The notes beneath the pieces were generated by a model. That model was not told where the DNA came from. It searched no databases and worked only from the letters and a program-made list of their open reading frames with translations. The translations under genes and the position numbers were made by a program. From contig JADJEQ010000040.1 in NCBI GenBank assembly GCA_016709025.1, forward strand, positions 62,001 to 126,000: a stretch of 64,000 bases of DNA. The letters are read 5' to 3'. Shown here one piece after another: positions 35,181 to 44,210 of the stretch. Position 1 is the stretch's first letter. The number at the start of each line of letters is the position of its first letter. The DNA is from Bacteroidales bacterium (GTDB lineage: Bacteria > Bacteroidota > Bacteroidia > Bacteroidales > Lentimicrobiaceae).

Positions 35181-35561
35181 ATGAATTCATACCAGTTATT
35201 ATTCCTCGACATCAGCGGAGGGGAATTTATGGTAATTCTGATCGCTATTTTTTTTATCTTCGGGCCTAAGAAGATGCCTGAGATTGCAAGAAAAATCGGC
35301 AGGACCATGAATGAACTTAAAAAAGCTTCATCCGATATTACCAGGGAATTCAAAGATGAAACCAATTCAATAAAAAACGAATTGCTGGCTGCCAGGGAAT
35401 CGGTGAGAAGGGAAACCGATGTAATTACTAAAGATATAAGTGAAACGATGAATAAAGCAGGAAAGAACCTCACCACAGATATTCCCGTTGCGAAAGATCC
35501 ATATCCGGATGCAGACAGCGCTGAAAAATCTGATAAAAGCATTGATTCCAAAACACTTTAG
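35181..35561 (+). CDS. tatA: Twin-arginine translocase subunit TatA/TatB-like
   Basis: A 126-aa protein from the ATG at 35181; longer starts would run through the terminator hairpin and add a spurious second hydrophobic segment. A short N terminus, one TM helix (GGEFMVILIAIFFIF), the hinge GPKKMPEIARKIG and then a long amphipathic charged helix make up the TatA/B plan. The C-terminal tail is polar and longer than minimal TatA. It acts at the inner membrane in folded-protein export with TatC, which is not in the window. Assignment between TatA and TatB is uncertain. Confidence 0.85.
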   Translation: MNSYQLLFLDISGGEFMVILIAIFFIFGPKKMPEIARKIGRTMNELKKASSDITREFKDETNSIKNELLAARESVRRETDVITKDISETMNKAGKNLTTDIPVAKDPYPDADSAEKSDKSIDSKTL

Positions 35562-35708
35562 TACAATTTAATACACCGGTTGCCGTTTATTTTCTGACCG
35601 GCCTAAAATCGATTAAACGAACAAGCAGGATTGATAAAAACATTAATTTAGCCAGCTAATCATCCGGACTTACCGCATGGTTACGACCAGAAAACTTACA
35701 GACTACCG

Positions 35709-38156
35709 ATGAAGATAATCAAGACCGCACTGCTGATTTCACTATTGATAACTTTTGGAGCCCCTGATGGTGCCGCCCAGAGCCGGAGAATTGCCGCAGC
35801 AGAAGAGGCGTTCAGCAGTTTCCAGTACAACCTTGCAGCTACCCGTTATAAAAAAGCCTTCTCCAAAACAAAGAGCAGACCCGAAAAGGACAGAATCTCT
35901 TTTCAGATGGCCGAATGCTACCGTATGATGAACAGCACAAAAAAAGCCGAAGCCAATTATCGCAGAATCATAAAAAGCGACTTTGCCCGACGTAACCCTA
36001 TCGTATATCTTTATTATGCTGATATGCTCAGGTTTAATGAAAAATACGACATTGCAAAGGACTATTACACCATGTATGCTGAAAATGTACCTGAAGATAT
36101 TCGTGGGGCAAATGGGGTAAAATCATGCCAGCTTGCCGCCGAATGGATTGCCAGTCCAACCAAATATTCAATTGCCAATCTGAAAAAAGTCAACTCCAAG
36201 AGTGATGATTTTTCTGCTTCCTATGCTGACAAATTCTACAATGCTCTCATCTTCACTTCTTCACGAGAAGGAAGCACAGGGAAAGGCCTCGATGACTGGA
36301 CAAACCAGAATTTCAGTGACATCTATCTTACGCGCCAGGACAGGAAAGGAGAATGGAGCGAGCCAACACTCGCCGATACCGATGGTAAGCTCAATACAAC
36401 AGCCAACGAAGGTACGCCTGCCTTCAACGATAATTTCTCTGCTGTTTACTATACCCGTTGTGGTAGTGCGGAAGATGAAGCCACCAACTGCAGGATACTC
36501 ATTGCCAAGCGCTCCGGTCGTGGCTGGGGTGATCCGAAAGCCCTCGAATTAGGCAAAGACAGCACTGTAACCGATGGCCACCCTGCCATCAGCAACGATG
36601 AACTGACCATTGTATTTTCAAGTGACCGCAAAGCCGGGGAAGGCGGTAAAGACCTATGGATTGCTACGCGTAAAACAACGGCTGAAGAATTCTCAAAGCC
36701 GATGAACATGGGCAACCTGGTGAACACCAAAGGTGAAGAGGTTTTCCCTTTTCTTAAGAACGATACAACCCTTTATTTTGCATCAAATGGACATCCGGGG
36801 CTGGGTGGACTTGACATCTTCAAGAGTGTGAAAAGAGGGGAAATTTGGACAGCACCTGTTAACCTCGAGGTTCCGGTAAACTCAAGCAGCGATGACTTTG
36901 CCATGATATTCCAACCGGGTGAAGACCAGGGATTTTTCTCCTCTAACCGCAAAGGCGGTAAAGGCGGCGATGACCTCTATTCCTTCATCAACCCTCCATT
37001 GGTATTTACGCTTCAGGGAACTGTTAAAGACGACCGTACCCTTCAGTTTATCCCGATGGCTTCGGTTAAACTGGTTGGTTCAGACGGTTCATCGGTAGAA
37101 GCCAAAACCGACCCGAAAGGATTTTATTCATTCAGTAAATCTCAGATACGGCCCAATACCACCTATGATCTGACTGTGGTTAAAGATGGTTATTTTAATA
37201 AGAAAGCCCGGGAAACAACCGTTGGGGTTGAGAAGAACAAGGACTTTGTCATCGATTTTATCCTTGAACCCATTCCTGAAAAACCGGTTGTATTGCCCGA
37301 TATTCTTTATGATCTGGCCAAATGGGATTTGAAACCCCAGTACCAGGATTCACTTCAGGGTTTAATCAAGACCCTGCTGGAGAACGAAACCATCGTGGTT
37401 GAACTGGCTGCACATACCGATGCACGGGATACCGAGGAGCGCAACGATATTTTATCACAGAGAAGGGCTGAGTCGGTTGTTAATTACCTGATCGAACGTG
37501 GAATAGACCCTGCAAGACTGGTTGCCAAAGGATACGGGGAACGCGTTCCGAGAACCCTTTTCAAGGACGTCCGCAAAGATGGCTTCCTCTTTAAAACCGG
37601 CACAACACTCACTGAAACGTTTATCGATTCATTGAAAACAGTTCCTGAAAAGGAGGCTGCTCATGCACTCAACCGCAGAACAGAGTTTAAAGTGCTAAGT
37701 AAAGATTTTGTTCCAAAGCCTAAAAACCAGCAGTTTGAGCAGAAAGTAGAGATTAAAATCAATCCGGAAGAAAACATTGTCGCGCTTGAAGCCGGAAAAG
37801 GCAATTCTCTCCTGGTACCATGTATTGTTGGAGGTTACAACGTTAAAGTAATGTACGATCCCAACGACAGGGGACTTATTTTCTCACTGGCGGAAGCACA
37901 GCGGTTGCTTCAGGTAGGGGCCATTGTAAAATCCGACTTCATCGGCGATGCCAATGTAATTCTGGCTGAAGGTTCCATCAAGGATAAGTCGGTGTTTAAA
38001 ATCAAAGAAATGAGAATCGGGCAGCGCACCGCCACCAATATTGAAGCATCGGTTTCCCACAAAATTACGGAAGGGGTGATCATGGGCGAAAGCACCATCA
38101 GTATGTTCGGCCGTTTTAAACTCGATGAAAACAACAAGCAGCTTATTTTTAACTAA
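35709..38156 (+). CDS. PorE-like OmpA-family protein with C-terminal retropepsin-like domain
   Basis: An 815-aa exported protein (signal peptide ending SLLITFGAPDGAAQ). Domains in order: TPR-like helices (~25-150), PD40/WD40-like propeller (~155-430; repeated FSSDRKAGEGGKDLW and FFSSNRKGGKGGDDLY), carboxypeptidase-regulatory-like sandwich (~435-520), and OmpA C-terminal peptidoglycan-binding domain (~535-665; VVELAAHTDARDTEERNDIL, then LSQRRAESVVNYL). The first four match the architecture of T9SS protein PorE. Residues ~680-815 add a retropepsin-like fold: MYDPNDRGLIFSLAEAQRLL aligns with the DTG-loop region, followed by IMGESTISMFGRF. Asp717 is kept but the following Thr-Gly is lost, so activity is doubtful. 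It probably links the T9SS or outer membrane to peptidoglycan. Confidence 0.85.
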   Translation: MKIIKTALLISLLITFGAPDGAAQSRRIAAAEEAFSSFQYNLAATRYKKAFSKTKSRPEKDRISFQMAECYRMMNSTKKAEANYRRIIKSDFARRNPIVYLYYADMLRFNEKYDIAKDYYTMYAENVPEDIRGANGVKSCQLAAEWIASPTKYSIANLKKVNSKSDDFSASYADKFYNALIFTSSREGSTGKGLDDWTNQNFSDIYLTRQDRKGEWSEPTLADTDGKLNTTANEGTPAFNDNFSAVYYTRCGSAEDEATNCRILIAKRSGRGWGDPKALELGKDSTVTDGHPAISNDELTIVFSSDRKAGEGGKDLWIATRKTTAEEFSKPMNMGNLVNTKGEEVFPFLKNDTTLYFASNGHPGLGGLDIFKSVKRGEIWTAPVNLEVPVNSSSDDFAMIFQPGEDQGFFSSNRKGGKGGDDLYSFINPPLVFTLQGTVKDDRTLQFIPMASVKLVGSDGSSVEAKTDPKGFYSFSKSQIRPNTTYDLTVVKDGYFNKKARETTVGVEKNKDFVIDFILEPIPEKPVVLPDILYDLAKWDLKPQYQDSLQGLIKTLLENETIVVELAAHTDARDTEERNDILSQRRAESVVNYLIERGIDPARLVAKGYGERVPRTLFKDVRKDGFLFKTGTTLTETFIDSLKTVPEKEAAHALNRRTEFKVLSKDFVPKPKNQQFEQKVEIKINPEENIVALEAGKGNSLLVPCIVGGYNVKVMYDPNDRGLIFSLAEAQRLLQVGAIVKSDFIGDANVILAEGSIKDKSVFKIKEMRIGQRTATNIEASVSHKITEGVIMGESTISMFGRFKLDENNKQLIFN

Positions 38157-38162
38157 TAATTC

Positions 38163-38190
38163 CCGGCTGCTCTGGCAGCCGGTTTTTTTT
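38163..38190 (+). terminator. Rho-independent terminator
   Basis: Perfect 8-bp arms CCGGCTGC and GCAGCCGG, a TCTG loop, then eight T. It ends the PorE-like gene 27 bp before the next start. Confidence 0.9.
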
Positions 38191-38216
38191 GAGCATTTAG
38201 CAATCAGCATAGTGTT

Positions 38217-39389
38217 ATGTCGCAGGAATCGAGGTATATCCGCCGTGGAGTTTCAGCAGGTAAAGAAGATGTGCACAAAGCCATCAGCAACGTTGACAAA
38301 GGCCTGTTTCCAAAAGCCTTTTGCAAAGTTATACCCGACCTGCTGGGCGGAGACCCGGATTGGTGCAACATCATGCATGCCGACGGAGCCGGCACCAAAT
38401 CATCGCTGGCCTACCTTTACTGGAAAGAAACCGGCGACCTGAGCGTGTGGAAGGGCATTGCACAGGATGCCATCGTAATGAACACCGACGACCTGCTGTG
38501 CGTGGGCGTTACCGATAACATCCTGATCTCATCCACCATCGGCCGCAATAAGAACCTGATTCCGGGTGAAGTGATCTCTGAGATCATCAATGGAACCGAG
38601 GCTTTCCTGGAAGAGATGAGGTCGTACGGCATTGGCATTTACTCCACCGGAGGCGAAACAGCCGATGTAGGCGACCTTGTAAGGACCATCATCGTTGATT
38701 CAACGGTAACGGCCCGTATCCGCCGCGACCAGGTGATCTCAAACCACAACATTCAGGCAGGGGATGTCATTGTCGGACTTGCATCCTTCGGACAGGCTGC
38801 CTATGAGCAATCATACAACGGTGGCATGGGCAGCAACGGCCTGACCTCGGCCAGGCACGATGTATTTGATAACAGTTATGCAAAAAAGTACCCCGAAAGT
38901 TTTGATCCGGCCATGCCTGCCGATCTGGCCTACAGCGGAAAACTCAGCCTGACCGGTCCTTCGCCCGTTGAGGGCATCGATAACGGCAAACTGGTGCTCT
39001 CCCCGACCCGCACCTATGCGCCGGTAATCAAACAGATTCTCGACAACTACCGCAGTCAAATCCATGGCATGGTGCACTGCTCAGGCGGCGCCCAGACCAA
39101 GGTGCTGCATTTTGTTGATAACCTGCATATTATAAAGGACAACCTGTTTGATGTCCCACCCCTTTTCAGGATGATACAGGAACAATCGGGCACAACCTGG
39201 GAGGAGATGTACAAGGTGTTTAATATGGGGCACCGGATGGAACTCTATGTACCTGAAGCCATTGCAGGCGAACTGATGGCCATTTCCGAAAGCTTTGGCA
39301 TTAAGGCCCGGATTGTGGGGCGATGCCTGCCGGTTAACGGGAAAAAACTTACGATTATTTCACCTGCCGGTAAGTTTGAATACAGGTAA
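38217..39389 (+). CDS. purM: Phosphoribosylformylglycinamidine cyclo-ligase (AIR synthase)
   Basis: A 390-aa ATP-dependent enzyme of purine synthesis that closes the imidazole ring of aminoimidazole ribotide. Motifs: IMHADGAGTKSSLAYLY, QDAIVMNTDDLLCVG, GIYSTGGETADVGDLV, ASFGQ, and the C-terminal MVHCSGGAQTKVL with MGHRMELYVPEA. It is the long Bacteroidetes form (about 390 aa), not the ~340-aa proteobacterial one. A diverged copy of its last ~50 codons stands 1.95 kb downstream at 41338-41487. Confidence 0.9.
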   Translation: MSQESRYIRRGVSAGKEDVHKAISNVDKGLFPKAFCKVIPDLLGGDPDWCNIMHADGAGTKSSLAYLYWKETGDLSVWKGIAQDAIVMNTDDLLCVGVTDNILISSTIGRNKNLIPGEVISEIINGTEAFLEEMRSYGIGIYSTGGETADVGDLVRTIIVDSTVTARIRRDQVISNHNIQAGDVIVGLASFGQAAYEQSYNGGMGSNGLTSARHDVFDNSYAKKYPESFDPAMPADLAYSGKLSLTGPSPVEGIDNGKLVLSPTRTYAPVIKQILDNYRSQIHGMVHCSGGAQTKVLHFVDNLHIIKDNLFDVPPLFRMIQEQSGTTWEEMYKVFNMGHRMELYVPEAIAGELMAISESFGIKARIVGRCLPVNGKKLTIISPAGKFEYR

Positions 39390-39430
39390 AAACCGGAATC
39401 ATTAAATCCACTTTTTCTACAATTAACTAT

Positions 39431-39551
39431 CAATGTCGTTTAGTTAAGAAATTGTCTTCGACTCCGCTCAGACTGACAGTCATCCTGAGCGGAGTCGAAG
39501 GATACTTTTTCATTTTATTTTCAGATATGAAACCTTAACTAAACGACATTG
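39431..39551. mobile_element. MITE-like element with 18-bp perfect terminal inverted repeats
   Basis: A 121-bp element. Its ends are perfect 18-bp inverted repeats, CAATGTCGTTTAGTTAAG (39431-39448) and its complement (39534-39551). Inside lies a second palindrome with arms CTTCGACTCCGCTCAG and CTGAGCGGAGTCGAAG. Flanking 10-mers AATTAACTAT (39421-39430) and AATTACCTAT (39552-39561) differ at one base and look like a target-site duplication. There is no coding capacity, so it is a non-autonomous element. Confidence 0.8.
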
Positions 39552-39739
39552 AATTACCTATCATAAGTTTACCATGTTTTCAAGCTGACAAATAATGGTT
39601 TATGTTTTCAACCTGAAATAATTTGAGAAGATATATCAGAAGGAACGTGCAATATATTTACCAGGATGTTTGCAAATTGGCGCATTATCATGTAGGTTTG
39701 ATTATGACTACCACTATTTATGTATAAAATAGCTATCCT

Positions 39740-41275
39740 ATGAAATCAAAACTGGCCCTGTTAATGATTCTGTTATCAAATTCTCTTTATTGCGTGTATG
39801 GACAGGAAATAGCATGGCAAAAATGCTACGGAGGAAGCGATCAGGATTTTGGCAACGGAACATTTCAGACATCAGACAAAGGCTTTATACTTTTTGGTAC
39901 TATCAAATCAAGCGACGGTGATATTATTGTAAATCATGGGGAGTACGATGCTTGGGCTATAAAAATTGACAGTACAGGAGCAATCGAATGGCAGAATTCC
40001 TGTTGCAGTGAAAATTATGAAGTCGTTTACAGCGTGATACAAACCGCCGATGGTGGTTTTGCACTTTGTGGATGGTATGCAAACGAAACCGATCCGAATT
40101 ATAATTACTGGATTTTAAAACTGAACAGTGAGGCAGAAAAGGAATGGCAAAGCAGTTTTGGAGGAAGTGGTTATGATATTGCAACAAGCATTGCGCAAAC
40201 ACTGGATGGAGGCTATATTGTAACGGGTTATAGCGGATCGGTTGATGGCGACGTTTCAGGCAACCATGGACTGGATGATTATTGGGTCGTTAAAATAGAT
40301 AGCACCGGTTTACTTCAATGGGAAAAATCATTTGGTGGTTCAGGCGACGACCGATGTGAAAATATAATTTGCTTACCGGATAGCAATTATGCGATGTGTG
40401 GTTTCAGCTCCTCCAACAATGGCGATGTTTCCGGGAATCACGGAAATTATGACTTCTGGTTTGTAAAAATAAACGGCATTGGCGATATTCTGTGGCAAAA
40501 AACCTATGGAGGCTCAAATGAAGATAGTAATATAACAGAAGTATTATATCTGGAAGATCAGGGTTTCCTGATAACCGGACGCACCAGGTCAGATAATGGT
40601 GATGTCACTTTTAACCACGGGGATCAGGATATATGGATTATTAAAACAGACAGTATTGGCGAAATCGAATGGCAGAAAACCTATGGAGGAAGTGGTTATG
40701 ATGCATCCGGAGGAATCATTCAAACAATCGACAGCGGTTATTTACATTCGGCAACAACCAGGTCAGTTGATGGTGACATTACCCAATCTTTCGGGAGTAA
40801 TGATATCTGGATAATGAAAATTAACAATACCGGAGATTTGGAATGGCAAAAATCTACCGGAGGATCCGAGTTTGATGTTTGCGGCTCAATTCTTCAGATT
40901 TCCGAATACAGATTCATACTTGCCGGTTCCACTTCTTCCAACGATGGTGATGTTTCCGGCAATCATGGTGGTGATGATCTCTGGTTTGTTGATTTTGAAA
41001 TATTGAACACCGGTGTAGATGATGGTGTTCTCCCGGGCTTTGCAATCTCTGTTGATCCTAATCCTGCAAAAGATTATTTCACCGTCAGAAGCGCACCCGA
41101 AACATCCGGGAAATACACCTACACACTCATGGATATGTCGGGCCGGATTGTCAAATATGGCACTCTTCAAATTAATGACAAAGTAAACATTGAAGAAATA
41201 TCAAAAGGAAGTTATATAATTCAGATAAAAACCGGGAGTGGTTTGGTAGTCTATCATAAACTAATAAAAGAATAA
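39740..41275 (+). CDS. T9SS-sorted repeat protein (YGGS-type propeller repeats)
   Basis: A 511-aa protein with a signal peptide (MKSKLALLMILLSNSLYCVYG). It has about seven ~55-60-residue repeats built on IxWQKxYGGSxxD, then a Gln/Thr-Asp-Gly-Gly/Ser-(Y/F) strand, then S-x-D-G-D-V-x-x-N-H-G, then D-x-W-(V/I)-x-K-(I/L)-(D/N). They probably form a beta-propeller like that of delta-60 repeat proteins. The C terminus (~430-511; DPNPAKDYFTV, then YTLMDMSGRIVKYG) is a T9SS type A sorting domain. The protein is likely surface-exposed. The gene and the MITE before it lie between purM and a purM tail remnant, marking this as an inserted segment. Confidence 0.85.
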   Translation: MKSKLALLMILLSNSLYCVYGQEIAWQKCYGGSDQDFGNGTFQTSDKGFILFGTIKSSDGDIIVNHGEYDAWAIKIDSTGAIEWQNSCCSENYEVVYSVIQTADGGFALCGWYANETDPNYNYWILKLNSEAEKEWQSSFGGSGYDIATSIAQTLDGGYIVTGYSGSVDGDVSGNHGLDDYWVVKIDSTGLLQWEKSFGGSGDDRCENIICLPDSNYAMCGFSSSNNGDVSGNHGNYDFWFVKINGIGDILWQKTYGGSNEDSNITEVLYLEDQGFLITGRTRSDNGDVTFNHGDQDIWIIKTDSIGEIEWQKTYGGSGYDASGGIIQTIDSGYLHSATTRSVDGDITQSFGSNDIWIMKINNTGDLEWQKSTGGSEFDVCGSILQISEYRFILAGSTSSNDGDVSGNHGGDDLWFVDFEILNTGVDDGVLPGFAISVDPNPAKDYFTVRSAPETSGKYTYTLMDMSGRIVKYGTLQINDKVNIEEISKGSYIIQIKTGSGLVVYHKLIKE

Positions 41276-41337
41276 ATTCTGACCTTCTTGTCAAATGAAA
41301 ATCCGGGAAACATCGTGTGATCAATACTACCTGGTCC

Positions 41338-41487
41338 GGGCTCTATTCTCCTGCAGCCACAGCAGGCGAACTGATGGCCATTGCTGAAAGCTTTGGCATA
41401 CAGGCAAAGGTTGTGGGGCGCTGCCTGCCGGCCGAACAAAAGCAGCTTAACATTGTTACCCCCAAAGGCACATTTGAATACAGGTAA
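41338..41487 (+). pseudogene. Duplicate 3' end of purM (remnant)
   Basis: The frame reads LYSPAATAGELMAIAESFGI, then QAKVVGRCLP and PKGTFEYR followed by a stop. It aligns end to end with the C terminus of PurM (LYVPEAIAGELMAISESFGI, then KARIVGRCLP and PAGKFEYR). About three quarters of residues match, so the copy is diverged and not a recent perfect duplication. No upstream purM sequence remains. It is the mark of an insertion or allele exchange at the purM 3' end. Confidence 0.9.
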
Positions 41488-41771
41488 TAAGGCCGGCCGG
41501 CATCAGGTAAAATGGCTTAATTTCCCTGCCTGACTCAGGCTTATTATAAAAAATAAAATCTTACGCAGATAAGTGGTTCAACCTTCTGCAGGTATGCAGG
41601 CTTATTTGTATAGAAAATAATTTCCATCTCTTTACTTATAAGGAAATTTTATATATTTGAATAATTAAGTAAGTAGCAAATTTGAACTTATATTTTTGGA
41701 TGATGAAGCATAGGTAGACAAATATCGTAAATAAAAGTTAGACTGCATCATTTTTTTAAAATTCGAATTCA

Positions 41772-42236
41772 ATGGAGTATAACTGGACAGAAATATTCAA
41801 AAATAAGTCAACAAGAGAATTGTACAATATTTATCTCGGGAAATCAGCATTGGGTTCAGAACAGGGTGAATATGCCCGTATCGAACTTGAGAACAGAAAA
41901 TTCGATTTCGAAAACCTGGATAAACAAAGAAGGAAATGGGAACTTGAAAATTTAATTGAGGAAGAGAAATCATACAACAGTATATTTTTTAGATCTTACC
42001 GATCCTGGGAACATTTGATCATGGGTATTATTGGTCTTGTTTTTACCTCAATATCCCTCATTCTACTGCTACGACATTACCTCACAGGTAAGCAAACCGG
42101 AGACCTTGCAGGTACATTTTTTGCTTTAATATTTGGATTGGCTTTTACAATAATCGGGTTCGTGAATTACAGGAAGAAAAGGGCAAGAGAAATTTTCCGC
42201 AAAAACAGACTCAGAGAGCTGATAGACAAATTATAA
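41772..42236 (+). CDS. Small two-TM membrane protein, hypothetical
   Basis: A 154-aa protein. The N-terminal ~75 residues are hydrophilic and helical, with many Glu, Lys and Arg (ELENRKFDFENLDKQRRKWE). Two transmembrane helices follow (about 82-102 and 113-132; LIMGIIGLVFTSISLILLL and FFALIFGLAFTIIGFV), then a basic C terminus. No family is recognised. A TATATTTG promoter-like box at 41652-41659 lies ~110 bp upstream. It is the last gene before spacer repeat E. Confidence 0.65.
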   Translation: MEYNWTEIFKNKSTRELYNIYLGKSALGSEQGEYARIELENRKFDFENLDKQRRKWELENLIEEEKSYNSIFFRSYRSWEHLIMGIIGLVFTSISLILLLRHYLTGKQTGDLAGTFFALIFGLAFTIIGFVNYRKKRAREIFRKNRLRELIDKL

Positions 42237-42268
42237 CATTTACCGCCTTCATAGTATAAACTCATTCA

Positions 42269-42385
42269 GTCGCATGGTCGTTAGAAGAAAGATTGTACTT
42301 TTAATGAGAAATAGTGCTGGCCGGAAAGAGATGTTTTCAAAAGAGCCCGCCAGCGCTTTACCTCAACCGTTGTGTGCAATTTAAG
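42269..42385 (+). repeat. Spacer repeat E (cassette-like family)
   Basis: Left part: GTCGCATGGTCGTTAGAAG, then AAAGATTGTACTTTTAATGA. Right part: GCCCGCCAGCGCTTTACCTC, then AACCGTTGTGTGCAATTT. Internal arms GCTGGC (42316-42321) and GCCAGC (42349-42354) can pair. Its end TTGTGTGCA (42370-42378) is the exact complement of TGCACACAA at 44846-44854, on the far side of the following two genes. Confidence 0.7.
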
Positions 42386-42442
42386 GCGACCACACCTGAA
42401 CAACTGAACCCAATACAGAAATCTTTTTTAACAAATGAATAC

Positions 42443-44209
42443 ATGACTAATTTTTATTCAATTTGTTTGACAATTTTAAGTTGCTGTTTGTTAGCTTCGT
42501 GCGGAAATAATCCTATTTCAACGACTTCAGTTAGTCAATTTCCCAATGAAGTCAACACTAAAAAATTATCTATTGTCGAAAAGCTGAAAGAAAATTCTCA
42601 ACTACCTGTTGAAGAAAGAATAGCACTTTATCATAAACTCAAAGAAGAAGATTCAACATTATATGATTTTGGCAATGAGACAGAATTAACTATGTACGGT
42701 TACTCCTTTTTATGGGGAAACAACTTAATAGATGCTATTGCCATTTTCGAACTCATTATTTCTGAATTTCCTGATTCGGCTAATGCTTATGATAGTATGG
42801 GTGAGGCATATCTTCAAGCAAAAGATAGCATTAAATCACTTCAGTATTATGAGAAATCTTTGCTGATGAACCCTGATAATTTTTATGCAGAAGATGTGAT
42901 CCGGAAAATTAAGTTCCCAAATATTAAACCTTTAACCGCACAAGAAAAATTCTCAAAGATTTATTCCAAAAAAGATTATGTAGAAGATTTAGACCAATTG
43001 GGTCAAAAATTATTAACTGTTCACCCTCATGCGCTTAAATTTATAACGAAAGACCAGTTTTTGAAAAATATTGAAAGTAAAAAATCATTGATTGCAGAAC
43101 AAACCACCTATGCTGAATTTGCCTGGCATTGTAATGCTATCATTGCAAGTTTAGGTTGCTCGCATACAGCTTCTTCTACGATGCAAAATGACTACCATGC
43201 ATTTTCTATATTGCCTTTAGAAAATAGTTTTCCATTGCAAGTTAGATGGGTAAATAAGCAATTATTCGTAGTAAATCCGATGAATAATTCTGATAAGGTA
43301 AAAGTCAAAGATGAAATTTTGAGCATAAACGGCATTGAAACAGCAAATCTCATTTCGGATATTTACGAACACATCGCTGCACAAGCCAATATCCAAACCT
43401 ATAAAACACACTATTTCAATACCTATTTTGCTGCTTTAATACCCTACGCATTAGGATTGCCAAATACTTTTGAAATTGTTGTTAAAGATAACAGTGGTTC
43501 GATTAAATTGCATAAAGCCCAAAAAATGGCAACTGAATTATATGATCCCTCAGTAAACAGTTGTTTAAAAGATTTGTGTTTAGAAATTTTAGATGGAAAG
43601 ACAGCTGTTTTAACTATCTCGTCTTTCAATTATTATGAGTGGAACAATTATCCTGTTTTTAAATCTTTCCTTGACAGCAGTATGAATATAATCAATCATA
43701 AAAAAATTAAAAATCTGATTATTGATGTGAGATACAACAGAGGCGGTTCTCAATATCCAAGTATTTACCTGCTCCAACATCTCATGGATAAACCATTTAC
43801 TTATTACTCAAAGGCAGAATTTGAAGGAAAAACAGGTAAGATGTATGGTGAAGAAATTATTTATCCTCTTGAAAATCGTTTTAAAGGAAAAGTTTATTTT
43901 CTGATTGATGGAAATGGAAATTCTACCACCGGGCATTTCATGAGTTTAGTGAAAGCACACAATTTAGGAACAATCATTGGCGAGGAGTTGGGTTCTAATC
44001 AATTCTGTACGGCTGGACAAACGTTATGTCGCCTCAGGAATACAAAATTAGTAATCTCGGTAGCGAATAATACGCATATATCTACAGCCACAAAGTTGCC
44101 GGATGAAACAGGGATTCTCCCTGATTTTTATGTGTCACAAAGTATAGATGACTATTTAAACAAAGTGGATGCTGTAAAGAATTACACACTTAAGCTTATT
44201 AGAAAATAA
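42443..44209 (+). CDS. S41 family peptidase with TPR repeats, lipoprotein
   Basis: A 588-aa protein from the ATG at 42443; an upstream TTG would extend it into spacer repeat E. The N terminus MTNFYSICLTILSCCLLASCGN holds a lipobox (LLASC). Residues ~80-190 contain TPR-like helices (DAIAIFELIISEFPDSANAY, then DSIKSLQYYEKSLLMNPDN). A tail-specific-protease domain of family S41 follows: VLTISSFNY, NLIIDVRYNRGGSQ, and a nucleophile Ser probably in GNGNSTTGHF, then GTIIGEELGSNQ. Membrane-attached periplasmic proteolysis is likely. The next gene starts 1 bp after its stop, so the two form one transcript. Confidence 0.85.
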   Translation: MTNFYSICLTILSCCLLASCGNNPISTTSVSQFPNEVNTKKLSIVEKLKENSQLPVEERIALYHKLKEEDSTLYDFGNETELTMYGYSFLWGNNLIDAIAIFELIISEFPDSANAYDSMGEAYLQAKDSIKSLQYYEKSLLMNPDNFYAEDVIRKIKFPNIKPLTAQEKFSKIYSKKDYVEDLDQLGQKLLTVHPHALKFITKDQFLKNIESKKSLIAEQTTYAEFAWHCNAIIASLGCSHTASSTMQNDYHAFSILPLENSFPLQVRWVNKQLFVVNPMNNSDKVKVKDEILSINGIETANLISDIYEHIAAQANIQTYKTHYFNTYFAALIPYALGLPNTFEIVVKDNSGSIKLHKAQKMATELYDPSVNSCLKDLCLEILDGKTAVLTISSFNYYEWNNYPVFKSFLDSSMNIINHKKIKNLIIDVRYNRGGSQYPSIYLLQHLMDKPFTYYSKAEFEGKTGKMYGEEIIYPLENRFKGKVYFLIDGNGNSTTGHFMSLVKAHNLGTIIGEELGSNQFCTAGQTLCRLRNTKLVISVANNTHISTATKLPDETGILPDFYVSQSIDDYLNKVDAVKNYTLKLIRK

Positions 44210-44210
44210 T

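Noticed and set aside
35661..35708. Possible seventh spacer copy (CGCATGGTTACGA) before the PorE-like gene
   Set aside because: Only ~10 bp match; the conserved GATTGTAC and right-end blocks are absent.
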